A stretch of DNA of 64,000 nucleotides from Caballeronia glathei (lineage in GTDB: Bacteria; Pseudomonadota; Gammaproteobacteria; Burkholderiales; Burkholderiaceae): assembly GCF_000698595.1 (NCBI RefSeq), contig NZ_JFHC01000029.1, positions 1-64,000 on the forward strand, read 5' to 3'. Positions 26,962-34,928 of the stretch are shown here, piece after piece. A program made the position numbers and the translations under genes. Under the pieces are notes generated by a model. It was not told where the DNA came from. It searched no databases and worked only from the letters and a program-made list of their open reading frames with translations. Position 1 is the stretch's first letter. Each line of letters opens with the position of its first letter.

Positions 26962-28107
26962 ATGGAACAGCCGTACAGCGGGGTGACGATTCTCGATCTC
27001 ACGCATGATCTCGGGCGATATGCGGGACGGCTCTTCGCCGACCTCGGCGCACAGGTGATCCGCATCGAGCCGCCGGGCGGACTCGCCGACCGGCGTGCCG
27101 CGCAGGAAGAGGCGCCGCCGGGCGCAGCGCCTGCTGCCTACGAGTTCGAGTTCCTCAACGCGAGCAAGCTGAGCCGCGTGATCGATACGGCCACGCAGGC
27201 CGGGCGCACGGCGTTCGCGTCGCTTTTGGCCGAGTCGCAAGTGGTGCTGCTCGAACGCGATGGACCGCTCTTCGACGAACTGGAGTGGGTGAAATCGCTT
27301 GCGAGCGCCGTGGTGGTGACGTCGGTGTCGCCGTTCGGGCGGTCCGGGCCGTGGGCCGATGCGCCGTCGTCCGATCTCGTCCTGCAGGCGGCGGGCGGCA
27401 TCGCGTGGCTCTCGGGCCGCCTCGACGGGCCGCCGCTGCGCCTGCCCGGCTCGCAGGCCACGATGATCACGGGCGTGTATGCGGCGGTCGCGACGGCCGT
27501 CGCGCTGCACGACACGCTCGCGAGCGGCCGCGGGCATGTGGTCGATGTCTCGGCGCAGGAATGCATCGCGCATTCGCTGCAGAACTCGATACAGGTCTTC
27601 GATTTCGAGGACCGCATTTCGATGCGCGGCGGCGAAGGCACGCGCGATTGCAGCGAGGACATGTTCGCCTGCAAGGACGGGCTCATCTTCCTCGCCGCGC
27701 CGCGCACGCTCGGCGTTTCGTGGAATGCGCTCGTGCAATGGATGCGCGACGCCGGCCATCCCGCGGCGGAAGAACTGTCGGCCGGGCGCTGGAGCGACCG
27801 CACCTGGCGCATGACCGGCGAAGCGAAGCGCGCCTTTCGCGCAACGCTCGAATCGTTCACGAAGGACTACACGAAGGAGCAGCTGACCGAGGAGGGCATC
27901 CGGCGCAAGGTCGTGCTCGGGCCGGTCAGCACCGTGCGCGACGTATTCGACGACCCGCAGCTTCTGCATCGGCAATATTTCCAGACCGTCACGCCCGCGC
28001 AAGGCGCGCATCCGCTGAAGTTTCCCGGCGCGCCATACCGGCTTTCGGAGCCGGTATGGCGCGTCGCCGCCGCCGCGCCGCTCGGGCACCCGGAACAATC
28101 ACGCTAG
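26962..28107 (+). CDS. CaiB/BaiF family CoA-transferase, subunit type 1
   Basis: The 381-residue protein begins VTILDLTHDLGRYAGRLF with the IEPPGG block of the family, and keeps the Asp in GHVVDVSAQEC. It resembles domain 1 of the fused protein at 22619-25222. AGAGGAG precedes ATG 26962. A second CaiB gene follows nine bases after the stop, suggesting a two-subunit CoA-transferase like BbsEF. It leads the plus-strand module: CaiB, CaiB, thiolase-fold, Zn-ribbon, GntR, SMP-30, SDR. Confidence 0.9.
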   Translation: MEQPYSGVTILDLTHDLGRYAGRLFADLGAQVIRIEPPGGLADRRAAQEEAPPGAAPAAYEFEFLNASKLSRVIDTATQAGRTAFASLLAESQVVLLERDGPLFDELEWVKSLASAVVVTSVSPFGRSGPWADAPSSDLVLQAAGGIAWLSGRLDGPPLRLPGSQATMITGVYAAVATAVALHDTLASGRGHVVDVSAQECIAHSLQNSIQVFDFEDRISMRGGEGTRDCSEDMFACKDGLIFLAAPRTLGVSWNALVQWMRDAGHPAAEELSAGRWSDRTWRMTGEAKRAFRATLESFTKDYTKEQLTEEGIRRKVVLGPVSTVRDVFDDPQLLHRQYFQTVTPAQGAHPLKFPGAPYRLSEPVWRVAAAAPLGHPEQSR

Positions 28108-28115
28108 GAGACCAC

Positions 28116-29333
28116 ATGCGACCGGACTTTCTCAAGGGCGTGCGCTTCACCGACCTCACCTGGGCGGGGGCGGGCCCCTTCGGCACCAAGGTGTTCTCGG
28201 ATTTCGGCGCCGAAGTGCTGAAGATAGAGAGCATGACGCGGCCCGATTCGGTGCGCACGGCGGGGCCGTTCAAGGATGGCGTCGTCGGCACGAACCGCAG
28301 CGGCTACTTCGCCTCGCGCAACACGGGCAAGAAGAGCGTTGCGCTCAACCTGAAGACGGAGGAGGCGCGCCGCATCGTGATCGATCTGATCGCGCAGTCG
28401 GATGTCGTCACCAACAATTTCGGTCCCGGCGCGATGGAGCGGCTCGGGCTCGGCTACGAGACGCTGCGCGAGATCAAGCCCGATCTCATCTACCTGTCGA
28501 TGCCGATGTACGGCCAGGACGGCCCGCGCGCGAACCTGCTCGGCGTGGGCATGACGATCAGCGCGGTCACGAGCATCATGTGGCACACGGCTTACGGTCC
28601 GAACGACCCGGTCGGCCCGGGCACGCATTACCCGGATCACGCGGCCAATCCCTACCACGGCGCGTTCGCCGTGCTCGCCGCGCTCACGCACCGGCGCAAG
28701 ACCGGCCGTGGCATGAAGATCGATCTGTCGCAGGTCGAGTCGACGGCCAACTTCGTCGGACCGGCACTCGTCGAGACGAGCGCGACCGGAGAAGAGATCC
28801 CGCAGGTCGGCAATCGCAGCCGCACGGACGCGCCGCACAACATCTTCGCGGCAAGGGGCGACGATGACTGGGTCGCGATCAGCGTCGCCGGCGACGCGCA
28901 CTGGCAGGCGCTCGCGCGCGCGATGAATCGCGCCGATCTGCTCGACGATGCGGCGCTTGCGAGCGCATCCGGGCGCCTCGCCGCACTGGAGCGCGTCGAG
29001 GCCGCGGTCGCGCAGTGGACGCGCGAGCGCGACGCAGCCGAAACGGCCGCCGCGTTGCGCGCACTCGGGGTTCCGGCGGCGGTCGTCGCGCGGTCGAGCG
29101 AACTCGTGCAGCACGATCCGCAACTCGCGGCGCGGGGCTACTGGCAGCACGTGCAGCATCCGGAAGTGGGCCCGGTCCTGCTCAGTTCGCCGCCTTTCAC
29201 GATCGACGGCGAGCGCGTCGAGCTCGACCGTCCGCCGCTTTTCGGCGAGCACACGCAGCAGGTGCTGCACGATCTGCTCGGCATGTCGGCGCAGGATGTG
29301 GCCGGTCTCGAAGCGAGCGGGGTGCTGTCATGA
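28116..29333 (+). CDS. CaiB/BaiF family CoA-transferase, subunit type 2
   Basis: The 405-residue protein begins FLKGVRFTDLTWAGAGPFGT and carries FASRNTGKKSVALNL, the pattern seen in domain 2 of the fused transferase. The active Asp sits in GRGMKIDLSQVES. TAGGAG lies eight bases ahead of ATG 28116; open sequence upstream belongs to the previous gene in another frame. Its stop overlaps the thiolase-fold gene start (ATGA). It is probably the partner of the protein at 26962. Confidence 0.9.
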   Translation: MRPDFLKGVRFTDLTWAGAGPFGTKVFSDFGAEVLKIESMTRPDSVRTAGPFKDGVVGTNRSGYFASRNTGKKSVALNLKTEEARRIVIDLIAQSDVVTNNFGPGAMERLGLGYETLREIKPDLIYLSMPMYGQDGPRANLLGVGMTISAVTSIMWHTAYGPNDPVGPGTHYPDHAANPYHGAFAVLAALTHRRKTGRGMKIDLSQVESTANFVGPALVETSATGEEIPQVGNRSRTDAPHNIFAARGDDDWVAISVAGDAHWQALARAMNRADLLDDAALASASGRLAALERVEAAVAQWTRERDAAETAAALRALGVPAAVVARSSELVQHDPQLAARGYWQHVQHPEVGPVLLSSPPFTIDGERVELDRPPLFGEHTQQVLHDLLGMSAQDVAGLEASGVLS

Positions 29334-30532
29334 GCGCGGGCGCCGGCAGTTTCGTGAATCCCGGGCGCTCCGCGTCGCGGCGCCTCTCGCGCGCGGCGGC
29401 GATCGTGGGCGTCGGCCATACCGACTGGGTCGGCGACTGGACGCGCGTGCGCAACGGCGAGAAACCGAGCGACAGCTACGGCTACGGCGCGATCGCGTTT
29501 CGCGCGGCGCTCGCGGACGCGGGCCTCACGCGAGCGGACATCGACGGCGTGATCGCCGGGCCGACCACGGCCTACGAGCGCATGTCAGAAGTGCTCGGCA
29601 TCAATCCGCGCTGGGGCGATCAGGCCGACGCGGTGCTGTCGGTCGCGCAGGCCCTCACGGCGATCGAAACCGGGCTCGCGGAAACGGTCGCGCTCGTCTA
29701 CGGCAACGACCAGCGTTCCGCGCAGATCCAGTACGGCGGCCCGCAGGCGATGGGCGGCGACGCGTTTCTCTCCTACGTCTATCACGCGCCGTGGGGGCTC
29801 ACGTCGCAGGGTGCGCTCTACGCGCTCACGTTCCAGGCGTGGAAGCACGCGCGCGGCTTCGACGAAGTCGATCTCGGGCACATCGCGGTGGCGCAGCGGG
29901 CGTGGGCGTCGATGAATCCGAACGCCGTGATGAAAAAGCGCATCACCCTCGACGACTACCGCGAGGCACGCTATATCTGCGAGCCGCTGCGCCTCTTCGA
30001 CTACTGCATGATCAACGACGGCGGCGTCGCGCTCATCGTCACCACGGCCGAGCGCGCGAAGCGGCTCGCGAAGCCGCCGGTCTATGTGCAGGGCCTCGGG
30101 CGCCGCGACCTGAACGTGGGCGCGACGAGCCTCGAGCCGCGGCTGACCGAGTTCTACCTGCCCGCGCAGCAGGATTGCGCGCGCCAGGCGTACGACATGG
30201 CGGGTTTCGGCCCGTCCGACATGGACCTGTTCCAGGTCTACGACAGCTTTTCCGTGCACGTGCCGCTCGCGCTCGAAGGCTACGGCTACTGCGAAGTCGG
30301 CGGCGCCGGGCGCTTCCTGCGCGAAGAGGGCATCGGCCCGGGGGGCCGGCTGCCGACCAACACGAGCGGCGGCCATCTGTCCGAGACGTACATGCAGGGC
30401 TGGGCGCACCAGATCGAATGCGTGCGCCAGCTGCGCGGCGAATGCGGCGAGCGTCAGGTGCCCGAGTGCCGGCATGCGCATTACACGTCCGACGTAGCGG
30501 GCAAGGCCGTATCCATCATCTACAGCCGATAG
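29330..30532 (+). CDS. Thiolase-fold protein of the SCP-x/Ltp type, copy 2
   Basis: The 400-residue protein is a paralogue of the product at 20735-21868: same blocks INPRWG, YDSFSVHVPLALEGYGYC, NTSGGHLSETYMQGWA and RQLRGECGERQVPEC. The usual nucleophile region reads GDQADAVLSVAQALTAI, again without Cys. It starts as ATGA on the CoA-transferase stop and is followed after ten bases by its Zn-ribbon partner. Together they are likely a carbon-carbon lyase or thiolase acting on a CoA ester made by the upstream transferases. Confidence 0.87.
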   Translation: MSAGAGSFVNPGRSASRRLSRAAAIVGVGHTDWVGDWTRVRNGEKPSDSYGYGAIAFRAALADAGLTRADIDGVIAGPTTAYERMSEVLGINPRWGDQADAVLSVAQALTAIETGLAETVALVYGNDQRSAQIQYGGPQAMGGDAFLSYVYHAPWGLTSQGALYALTFQAWKHARGFDEVDLGHIAVAQRAWASMNPNAVMKKRITLDDYREARYICEPLRLFDYCMINDGGVALIVTTAERAKRLAKPPVYVQGLGRRDLNVGATSLEPRLTEFYLPAQQDCARQAYDMAGFGPSDMDLFQVYDSFSVHVPLALEGYGYCEVGGAGRFLREEGIGPGGRLPTNTSGGHLSETYMQGWAHQIECVRQLRGECGERQVPECRHAHYTSDVAGKAVSIIYSR

Positions 30533-30542
30533 GAGTTCGTTC

Positions 30543-30980
30543 ATGACCAGCGTATCCGACGCGGCGCGCACGCCCGCGCCTGTCATGGGTCTTTTCGATG
30601 GTCCCATGTGGTCGAGCATCCGCGAGGGCGCGATGCAGTTGCAGCGCTGCCAGGACTGCGGCGCGATGCAGTATCCGCCGGCGCCCGTCTGCACGCATTG
30701 CCTGTCGCTCGCACTAAAGTGGCAGGCGATTTCCGGCCAAGGCACAATCCTCTCCTGGGTGGTGTTTCACCGGACTTACCTCGACGCCTATCCGGCACCT
30801 TACAATGTCGTGGCCGTGCGCCTTGCGGAGGGGCCCGTGATGATCTCGAATCTGGAGGGCGCGCCGCCCGCGCAGAGCTGGCTGGGAGCCCCGGTTCGCA
30901 TGGTCTACACCACGATGCCGGATGCAGCGGTGCTGCCGAGATTCACGCTCGACGACGTGAGCGCGGGCAAATCGCCCTAG
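30543..30980 (+). CDS. Zn-ribbon OB-fold protein (DUF35 family), thiolase partner 2
   Basis: The 145-residue protein has the DUF35 layout: helix, ribbon with CQDC and CTHC (about residues 36-53), then an OB fold with GTILSWVVFHRTYLDAY. It is paralogous to the product at 20323-20730 and follows thiolase copy 2 directly. The helix and ribbon normally dock on the thiolase-fold dimer. TAGGAG precedes the start. Confidence 0.9.
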   Translation: MTSVSDAARTPAPVMGLFDGPMWSSIREGAMQLQRCQDCGAMQYPPAPVCTHCLSLALKWQAISGQGTILSWVVFHRTYLDAYPAPYNVVAVRLAEGPVMISNLEGAPPAQSWLGAPVRMVYTTMPDAAVLPRFTLDDVSAGKSP

Positions 30981-30998
30981 AAAAACGATGGAATATCT

Positions 30999-31628
30999 AT
31001 GACCTTTTTTACGAAGCTGGATCAGGTGGCGGAACGCCTGCGCGAGCGCATCATCGCAGGGGAATACAAGCACGGCGACAAGCTCAAGCAGGCGGAAATC
31101 GCGGCGGAACTGGGCGTTTCGATCACGCCGGTGCGTGAGGCCCTGAAGGTGCTCGAGATGGAAGGCTTCATCGTGAGCGTGCCGCACAAGGGCCTTTCCG
31201 TGCCGCACATCGCCGCCGAGCGCGCGCAGGAGATCTTCGAGCTGCGCGTGCTGCTCGAGCGCCGCCTGACCCAGATGGCAGTGGAACGCATGACGAAGGA
31301 GCAGATCGCGGAGTTGCGCGGCATGCACAAGGAGTTCTCCGCGCTCGTGAAGAAGCGCGAGATCTATGCGGTGCGCGCCGCCAACGTCCGGTTCCACTTC
31401 CGCGTGTACGAAATGGCCGACTGCCCGCAGACGCTGCAGTTCGTGCGGGTGTTGTGGGCGAAGTACCCGTTCAATTTTCACGACGACCAGGTGATCCGCT
31501 TCAAGCAGCTCCTTCAGGAGCACGCCGAGTTCATGCGCAAGCTCGAAGCCGGCGACAAGGAAGGTGCGGTCGCGGCGATGGTCGATCACATTCAGACAGG
31601 CTGGAGCCGGGTGTCGAAGAACATCTGA
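30999..31628 (+). CDS. GntR family regulator (FCD subfamily), copy 1
   Basis: The 209-residue protein has an N-terminal winged helix (LKQAEIAAELGVSITPVREALK, about 30-50) and a C-terminal all-helical FCD ligand domain. It is a clear paralogue of the regulator at 33372-34034: the segment RFHFRVYEMADCPQTLQFVR and the following RVLWAKYPF are nearly the same in both. FCD proteins usually repress catabolic genes and are released by a pathway acid. It sits inside the operon it probably controls. Confidence 0.9.
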   Translation: MTFFTKLDQVAERLRERIIAGEYKHGDKLKQAEIAAELGVSITPVREALKVLEMEGFIVSVPHKGLSVPHIAAERAQEIFELRVLLERRLTQMAVERMTKEQIAELRGMHKEFSALVKKREIYAVRAANVRFHFRVYEMADCPQTLQFVRVLWAKYPFNFHDDQVIRFKQLLQEHAEFMRKLEAGDKEGAVAAMVDHIQTGWSRVSKNI

Positions 31629-31675
31629 GGCACGGCGCGCGAGCGCTCCCGGTCCGCCAAACATGGGGAGCGCCA

Positions 31676-32587
31676 ATGAGCAAGTGTTTCATTCCGGTCG
31701 ACTATCACCGCTTTCGCCGCTACATGACGCACGCGGTGCTGGAGGAACTCCATACGGGCCTGCGCTGGGCGGAAGGACCCGTCTGGTTCGCCGACGCGCA
31801 GATGCTGCTCTATACCGACGTGCCCGGCGACAGGATCTACCGCTGGGTCGAAGGGCAGGGGGCATCGGTGTTCCGGCACGGCTCGAATCACGCGAACGGC
31901 ATGACGCGCGACCGCCAGGGGCGCCTTGTCGTGTGCGAGAGCGGCGGCCGGCGCGTGACGCGCACCGAACTCGACGGCCGCATCACCGTGCTGGCCGAGC
32001 GCTTCGAAGGAAAGCGCCTGAATTCGCCGAACGACGTGGTCGTGAAGTCCGACGGCACGGTCTGGTTCAGCGATCCCGACTACGGCATTCTCAGCGACTA
32101 CACGGGCACGCGCGCCGAGAGCGAGATCGGCGCATGCAACGTGTTCCGCTACGATCCCGCCGACGGTTCGCTCGGGGTCGCCTGCGAAGGGCTCGCCAAG
32201 CCGAACGGCCTTGCGTTCTCGCCGGACGAGCGCACGCTCTACGTCGCCGACAGCGGCCGCACGCATGATCCGGACGGCCCGCATCAGATCGTCGCATTCG
32301 ATGTTGCCGCCGACGGCCGCACCGGCCACCGCCGCCCGTTCGCGCAGATCCCGACGGGCGTGCCGGACGGTTTTCGCGTGGACGTGGATGGCAATATCTG
32401 GACCAGCACCGTCGACGACGGCGTGCTGTGCTTCGCACCGGACGGCGCGCTGATCGGCCGCATTCACGTGCCCGAGCCGGTCGCGAACCTGACCTTCGGC
32501 GGGCCGAAACTCAACCGGCTCTTCATCGCGGCCGGACAGAAGCTCTATTCCATTTTCACGGGAACGCGCGGCCTGCCGCTCGTCTGA
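31676..32587 (+). CDS. SMP-30/gluconolactonase family lactonase
   Basis: The 303-residue six-bladed propeller should hydrolyse a sugar lactone. Metal-binding positions of the family are visible: Glu in RWAEGPVWF, Asn in NSPNDVVVKSDGTVWFSD, Asn in KPNGLAFSPDERTLYVADSG. ATG 31676 follows GGGGAG. The stop is three bases from the SDR gene, so the two are coupled. It points to a lactone or sugar-acid intermediate in the pathway. Confidence 0.9.
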   Translation: MSKCFIPVDYHRFRRYMTHAVLEELHTGLRWAEGPVWFADAQMLLYTDVPGDRIYRWVEGQGASVFRHGSNHANGMTRDRQGRLVVCESGGRRVTRTELDGRITVLAERFEGKRLNSPNDVVVKSDGTVWFSDPDYGILSDYTGTRAESEIGACNVFRYDPADGSLGVACEGLAKPNGLAFSPDERTLYVADSGRTHDPDGPHQIVAFDVAADGRTGHRRPFAQIPTGVPDGFRVDVDGNIWTSTVDDGVLCFAPDGALIGRIHVPEPVANLTFGGPKLNRLFIAAGQKLYSIFTGTRGLPLV

Positions 32588-32590
32588 ATC

Positions 32591-33361
32591 ATGCGCACAT
32601 CCATTGAAGAAGCGTCATCGGGCGCGAGCCCGCGCGTGCTCATCGTGACGGGCGCCTCGCGCGGCATCGGCGCGGCCGTCGCCAAGGAAGCCGCGCGGCG
32701 CGGCTATCGCGTATGCGTCAACTATGTTTCGGGCGAAGCGCTCGCGAACGGCGTCGTGGCCGACATCCGCGCCGGGGGCGGCGATGCGTTCGCGCATCGC
32801 GCCGATACGTCCGACGAAGCCGCGGTCCGCGGGATGTTCGACGAAACCACGCGCCGCTACGGCACGGTCACGGATCTCGTGAACAATGCGGGCGTGAACG
32901 GCGGCACGAGCAGGTTCGCCGATCTCGAACTGGCGGTGCTGCAACGCACGCTCGCGGTGAACGTCGTCGGCTATTTCCTTTGCTGCCAGGAGGCGGTGCG
33001 CCGCATGTCGACCGCGCGCGGCGGACACGGCGGGCGGATCGTAAACGTGTCGTCGGTGGCCGCGGTCAACGGGTCGGCCGGCGAGCGCGTCCATTACGCG
33101 ACGTCGAAGGGCGCGGTTTCGTCGATGACGATCGGGCTTGCCAAGGAAGTCGCGCGCGAGGGCATCCGCGTAAACGCGGTGTCGCCGGGGCTGACCTTCA
33201 CGGAGATGAACGAGCCGGGGCGCATCGACGGGCTCGCGCATGTCGTGCCGATCGGGCGCGGCGCGCAGCCGGAGGAGATCGCCAGCGGCATTCTCTGGAT
33301 GCTCTCTGACGAAGCGGGCTACGTGCTGTCGGCCAATCTCGTGATTTCCGGCGGACGGTAG
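32591..33361 (+). CDS. Short-chain dehydrogenase/reductase
   Basis: The 256-residue NAD(P)-dependent enzyme has TGASRGIG at about 19-26, NNAG in LVNNAGVNGG, the catalytic Ser in NVSSVAAVNG, and YATSK. It is a classical SDR of FabG-like length. It ends the plus-strand module and is convergent with the second GntR gene ten bases away. It could oxidise a hydroxyl of a sugar-acid or hydroxyacyl-CoA intermediate. Confidence 0.9.
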   Translation: MRTSIEEASSGASPRVLIVTGASRGIGAAVAKEAARRGYRVCVNYVSGEALANGVVADIRAGGGDAFAHRADTSDEAAVRGMFDETTRRYGTVTDLVNNAGVNGGTSRFADLELAVLQRTLAVNVVGYFLCCQEAVRRMSTARGGHGGRIVNVSSVAAVNGSAGERVHYATSKGAVSSMTIGLAKEVAREGIRVNAVSPGLTFTEMNEPGRIDGLAHVVPIGRGAQPEEIASGILWMLSDEAGYVLSANLVISGGR

Positions 33362-33371
33362 CGGCAGAGCG

Positions 33372-34034
33372 CTATTTTTTCTGCGGGGCGGCCGTCGTGC
33401 CGTAGTGCTTTTTGAAGCCGCGATGGCCGCTCTCGATGTGCGCCTGCAACTGCTTCGCGACGACGCGGGCGTCGCGCTCGGTGAGCGCATCGAGAAGCGC
33501 GCCGTGCTCGCCCACCACATCGGCGGTACGATTGGGCATCACGGAGAGCAGGTCGAACGGATACTTCGCCCACAGCACGCGGACGAAGTGCAGCGTTTGC
33601 ACCTGATCCGCCATTTCGTAGAGTCGAAAATGAAACCGGTAATTCGCGCTGCGCATTCGGGGCCAGTCCTGCTTCCTGAAGGCGTCGCACATCGTCTCGT
33701 TGATCGCGACGAGTTCCGCCAGCCCCTCGGGCGTCATGCGGCGCGTGGCTTCGCGCGCGAGCTTCGGCTCGAACAGCAGGCGCAGTTCGTAGAGTTCGTC
33801 GACTTCGTCGATCTGAAAGGGCGCGACGACCGCGCCCCGGTGCGACGTGCCGAGCACGTAGCCCTCCGCTTCGAGCAGCTTCAGCGCCTCGCGCACGGGT
33901 GTGATGGAAAGATGCAGGCTCTCGGCAATCTCGGCCTGCTTGAGCTTCTGGCCGCGCTTGAGCTCGCCGGACATGATCTGCTCGCGCAGGAGGTCGGCGA
34001 CCTGGCTTTCCTTGGTTTTGAAGACGACGTTCAC
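33372..34034 (-). CDS. GntR family regulator (FCD subfamily), copy 2
   Basis: The 220-residue protein has a winged helix (LKQAEIAESLHLSITPVREALK) and an FCD domain. It is paralogous to the regulator at 30999. GTG 34034 with GGAG eight bases ahead is chosen since it aligns the N-termini of both paralogues; an ATG at 34100 would add 22 residues without family match. It is separated from the DUF2889 gene by a region holding a minus-strand copy of the island motif, so it may regulate itself. Confidence 0.88.
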   Translation of the reverse strand: MNVVFKTKESQVADLLREQIMSGELKRGQKLKQAEIAESLHLSITPVREALKLLEAEGYVLGTSHRGAVVAPFQIDEVDELYELRLLFEPKLAREATRRMTPEGLAELVAINETMCDAFRKQDWPRMRSANYRFHFRLYEMADQVQTLHFVRVLWAKYPFDLLSVMPNRTADVVGEHGALLDALTERDARVVAKQLQAHIESGHRGFKKHYGTTAAPQKK

Positions 34035-34093
34035 GTGATGGCTCCGCGGCGGGGTGGATGCGCCCCGCTCGCCAGGCGCGCGCAGGGTTGCAC

Positions 34094-34108
34094 GATGCAT
34101 TGAATTTT
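34094..34108 (-). promoter_or_regulatory. AT-rich island motif, site E
   Basis: On the minus strand the sequence AAAATTCAATGCATC agrees with site A at 12 of 15 positions. It lies 60 bases before the GTG of GntR copy 2 and also within the promoter region of the divergent DUF2889 gene. Confidence 0.4.
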
Positions 34109-34218
34109 CAGCATTCTATTTTAGTTCCAGGCTGGGCCGGGCGCGTAAAGCGCACGGGTCAGCCGCGCTTGTGGCGCGTGATGCGCCGGGCGTCAATCCA
34201 TTCGATCCGGAATGTCTC

Positions 34219-34761
34219 ATGCCACTTACACCCGTTGCTGACCGCGAACTGCTGCATACACGCACCATCGAAGCCAGGGGCTATTCGAGGGCGGGCGGTC
34301 TTTACGATCTCGAGGCGCATCTTCTCGACGTGAAGACGCACGACAAGCTCGGCCCCGCCGGCACCCGCCATGCGGGCGAGCCGATTCACGAGATGTGGCT
34401 GTGCATCACCATCGACGAGAGCCTGACCATCGTCGGTGCACAAGCGTGCTTCGATGCCGTTCCCTACGAAGGGCAGTGCGAGCGCATCGCCCCTGACTAC
34501 GGACGGCTCGTCGGCCTTGCGATCGCGCCGGGTCTCACGTCGAAGGTGAAGGAACTGCTCGGCGGCACACAAGGCTGCACGCACGTCACCGAACTGATCG
34601 GCGTTCTCGCCACGCTCGCGTTCCAGACCATCGGCAATCGCCGCGCCCGCGAGGCGCAGGCGACCGTGCGGCCATTTCAGCTGAACCGCTGCCACGCACT
34701 CGCGACGACGGGCGAGGTCGTCAGGAAATATTATCCGCGCTGGTTCGAGCCGCGCGATTGA
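34219..34761 (+). CDS. DUF2889 family protein
   Basis: The 180-residue protein matches DUF2889, with blocks GYSRAGGLYDLEAHLLDVK, the downstream HEMWLCITID, and GCTHVTELIG. The biochemical role is unknown; members occur beside CoA-ester and aromatic catabolism genes. ATG 34219 is chosen because family similarity begins there. Conserved His and Cys residues (HEMW, GCTH, NRCHA) could bind a metal, but this is speculation. Divergent from GntR copy 2. Confidence 0.8.
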   Translation: MPLTPVADRELLHTRTIEARGYSRAGGLYDLEAHLLDVKTHDKLGPAGTRHAGEPIHEMWLCITIDESLTIVGAQACFDAVPYEGQCERIAPDYGRLVGLAIAPGLTSKVKELLGGTQGCTHVTELIGVLATLAFQTIGNRRAREAQATVRPFQLNRCHALATTGEVVRKYYPRWFEPRD

Positions 34762-34841
34762 TCGTTCTTTCCTCGCGGGGCGATCCGGTTCGACGGTCGG
34801 GATAAACCCTCGATCGGGCGGCTTCTTCGTTGTTGGCAAAT

Positions 34842-34858
34842 AAAATATAAATTATATT
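34842..34858. promoter_or_regulatory. AT-rich island motif, site F (partial)
   Basis: AAAATATAAATTATATT is identical to 26911-26927 but lacks the TGCATT end. It lies about 70 bases before the MFS transporter start. Confidence 0.4.
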
Positions 34859-34928
34859 CTATCCAGTCCTGTTCGGGACCGGGCGCGAGCGGATGCGCCC
34901 GTACGACCTTCAACAACTGGAGACCACC

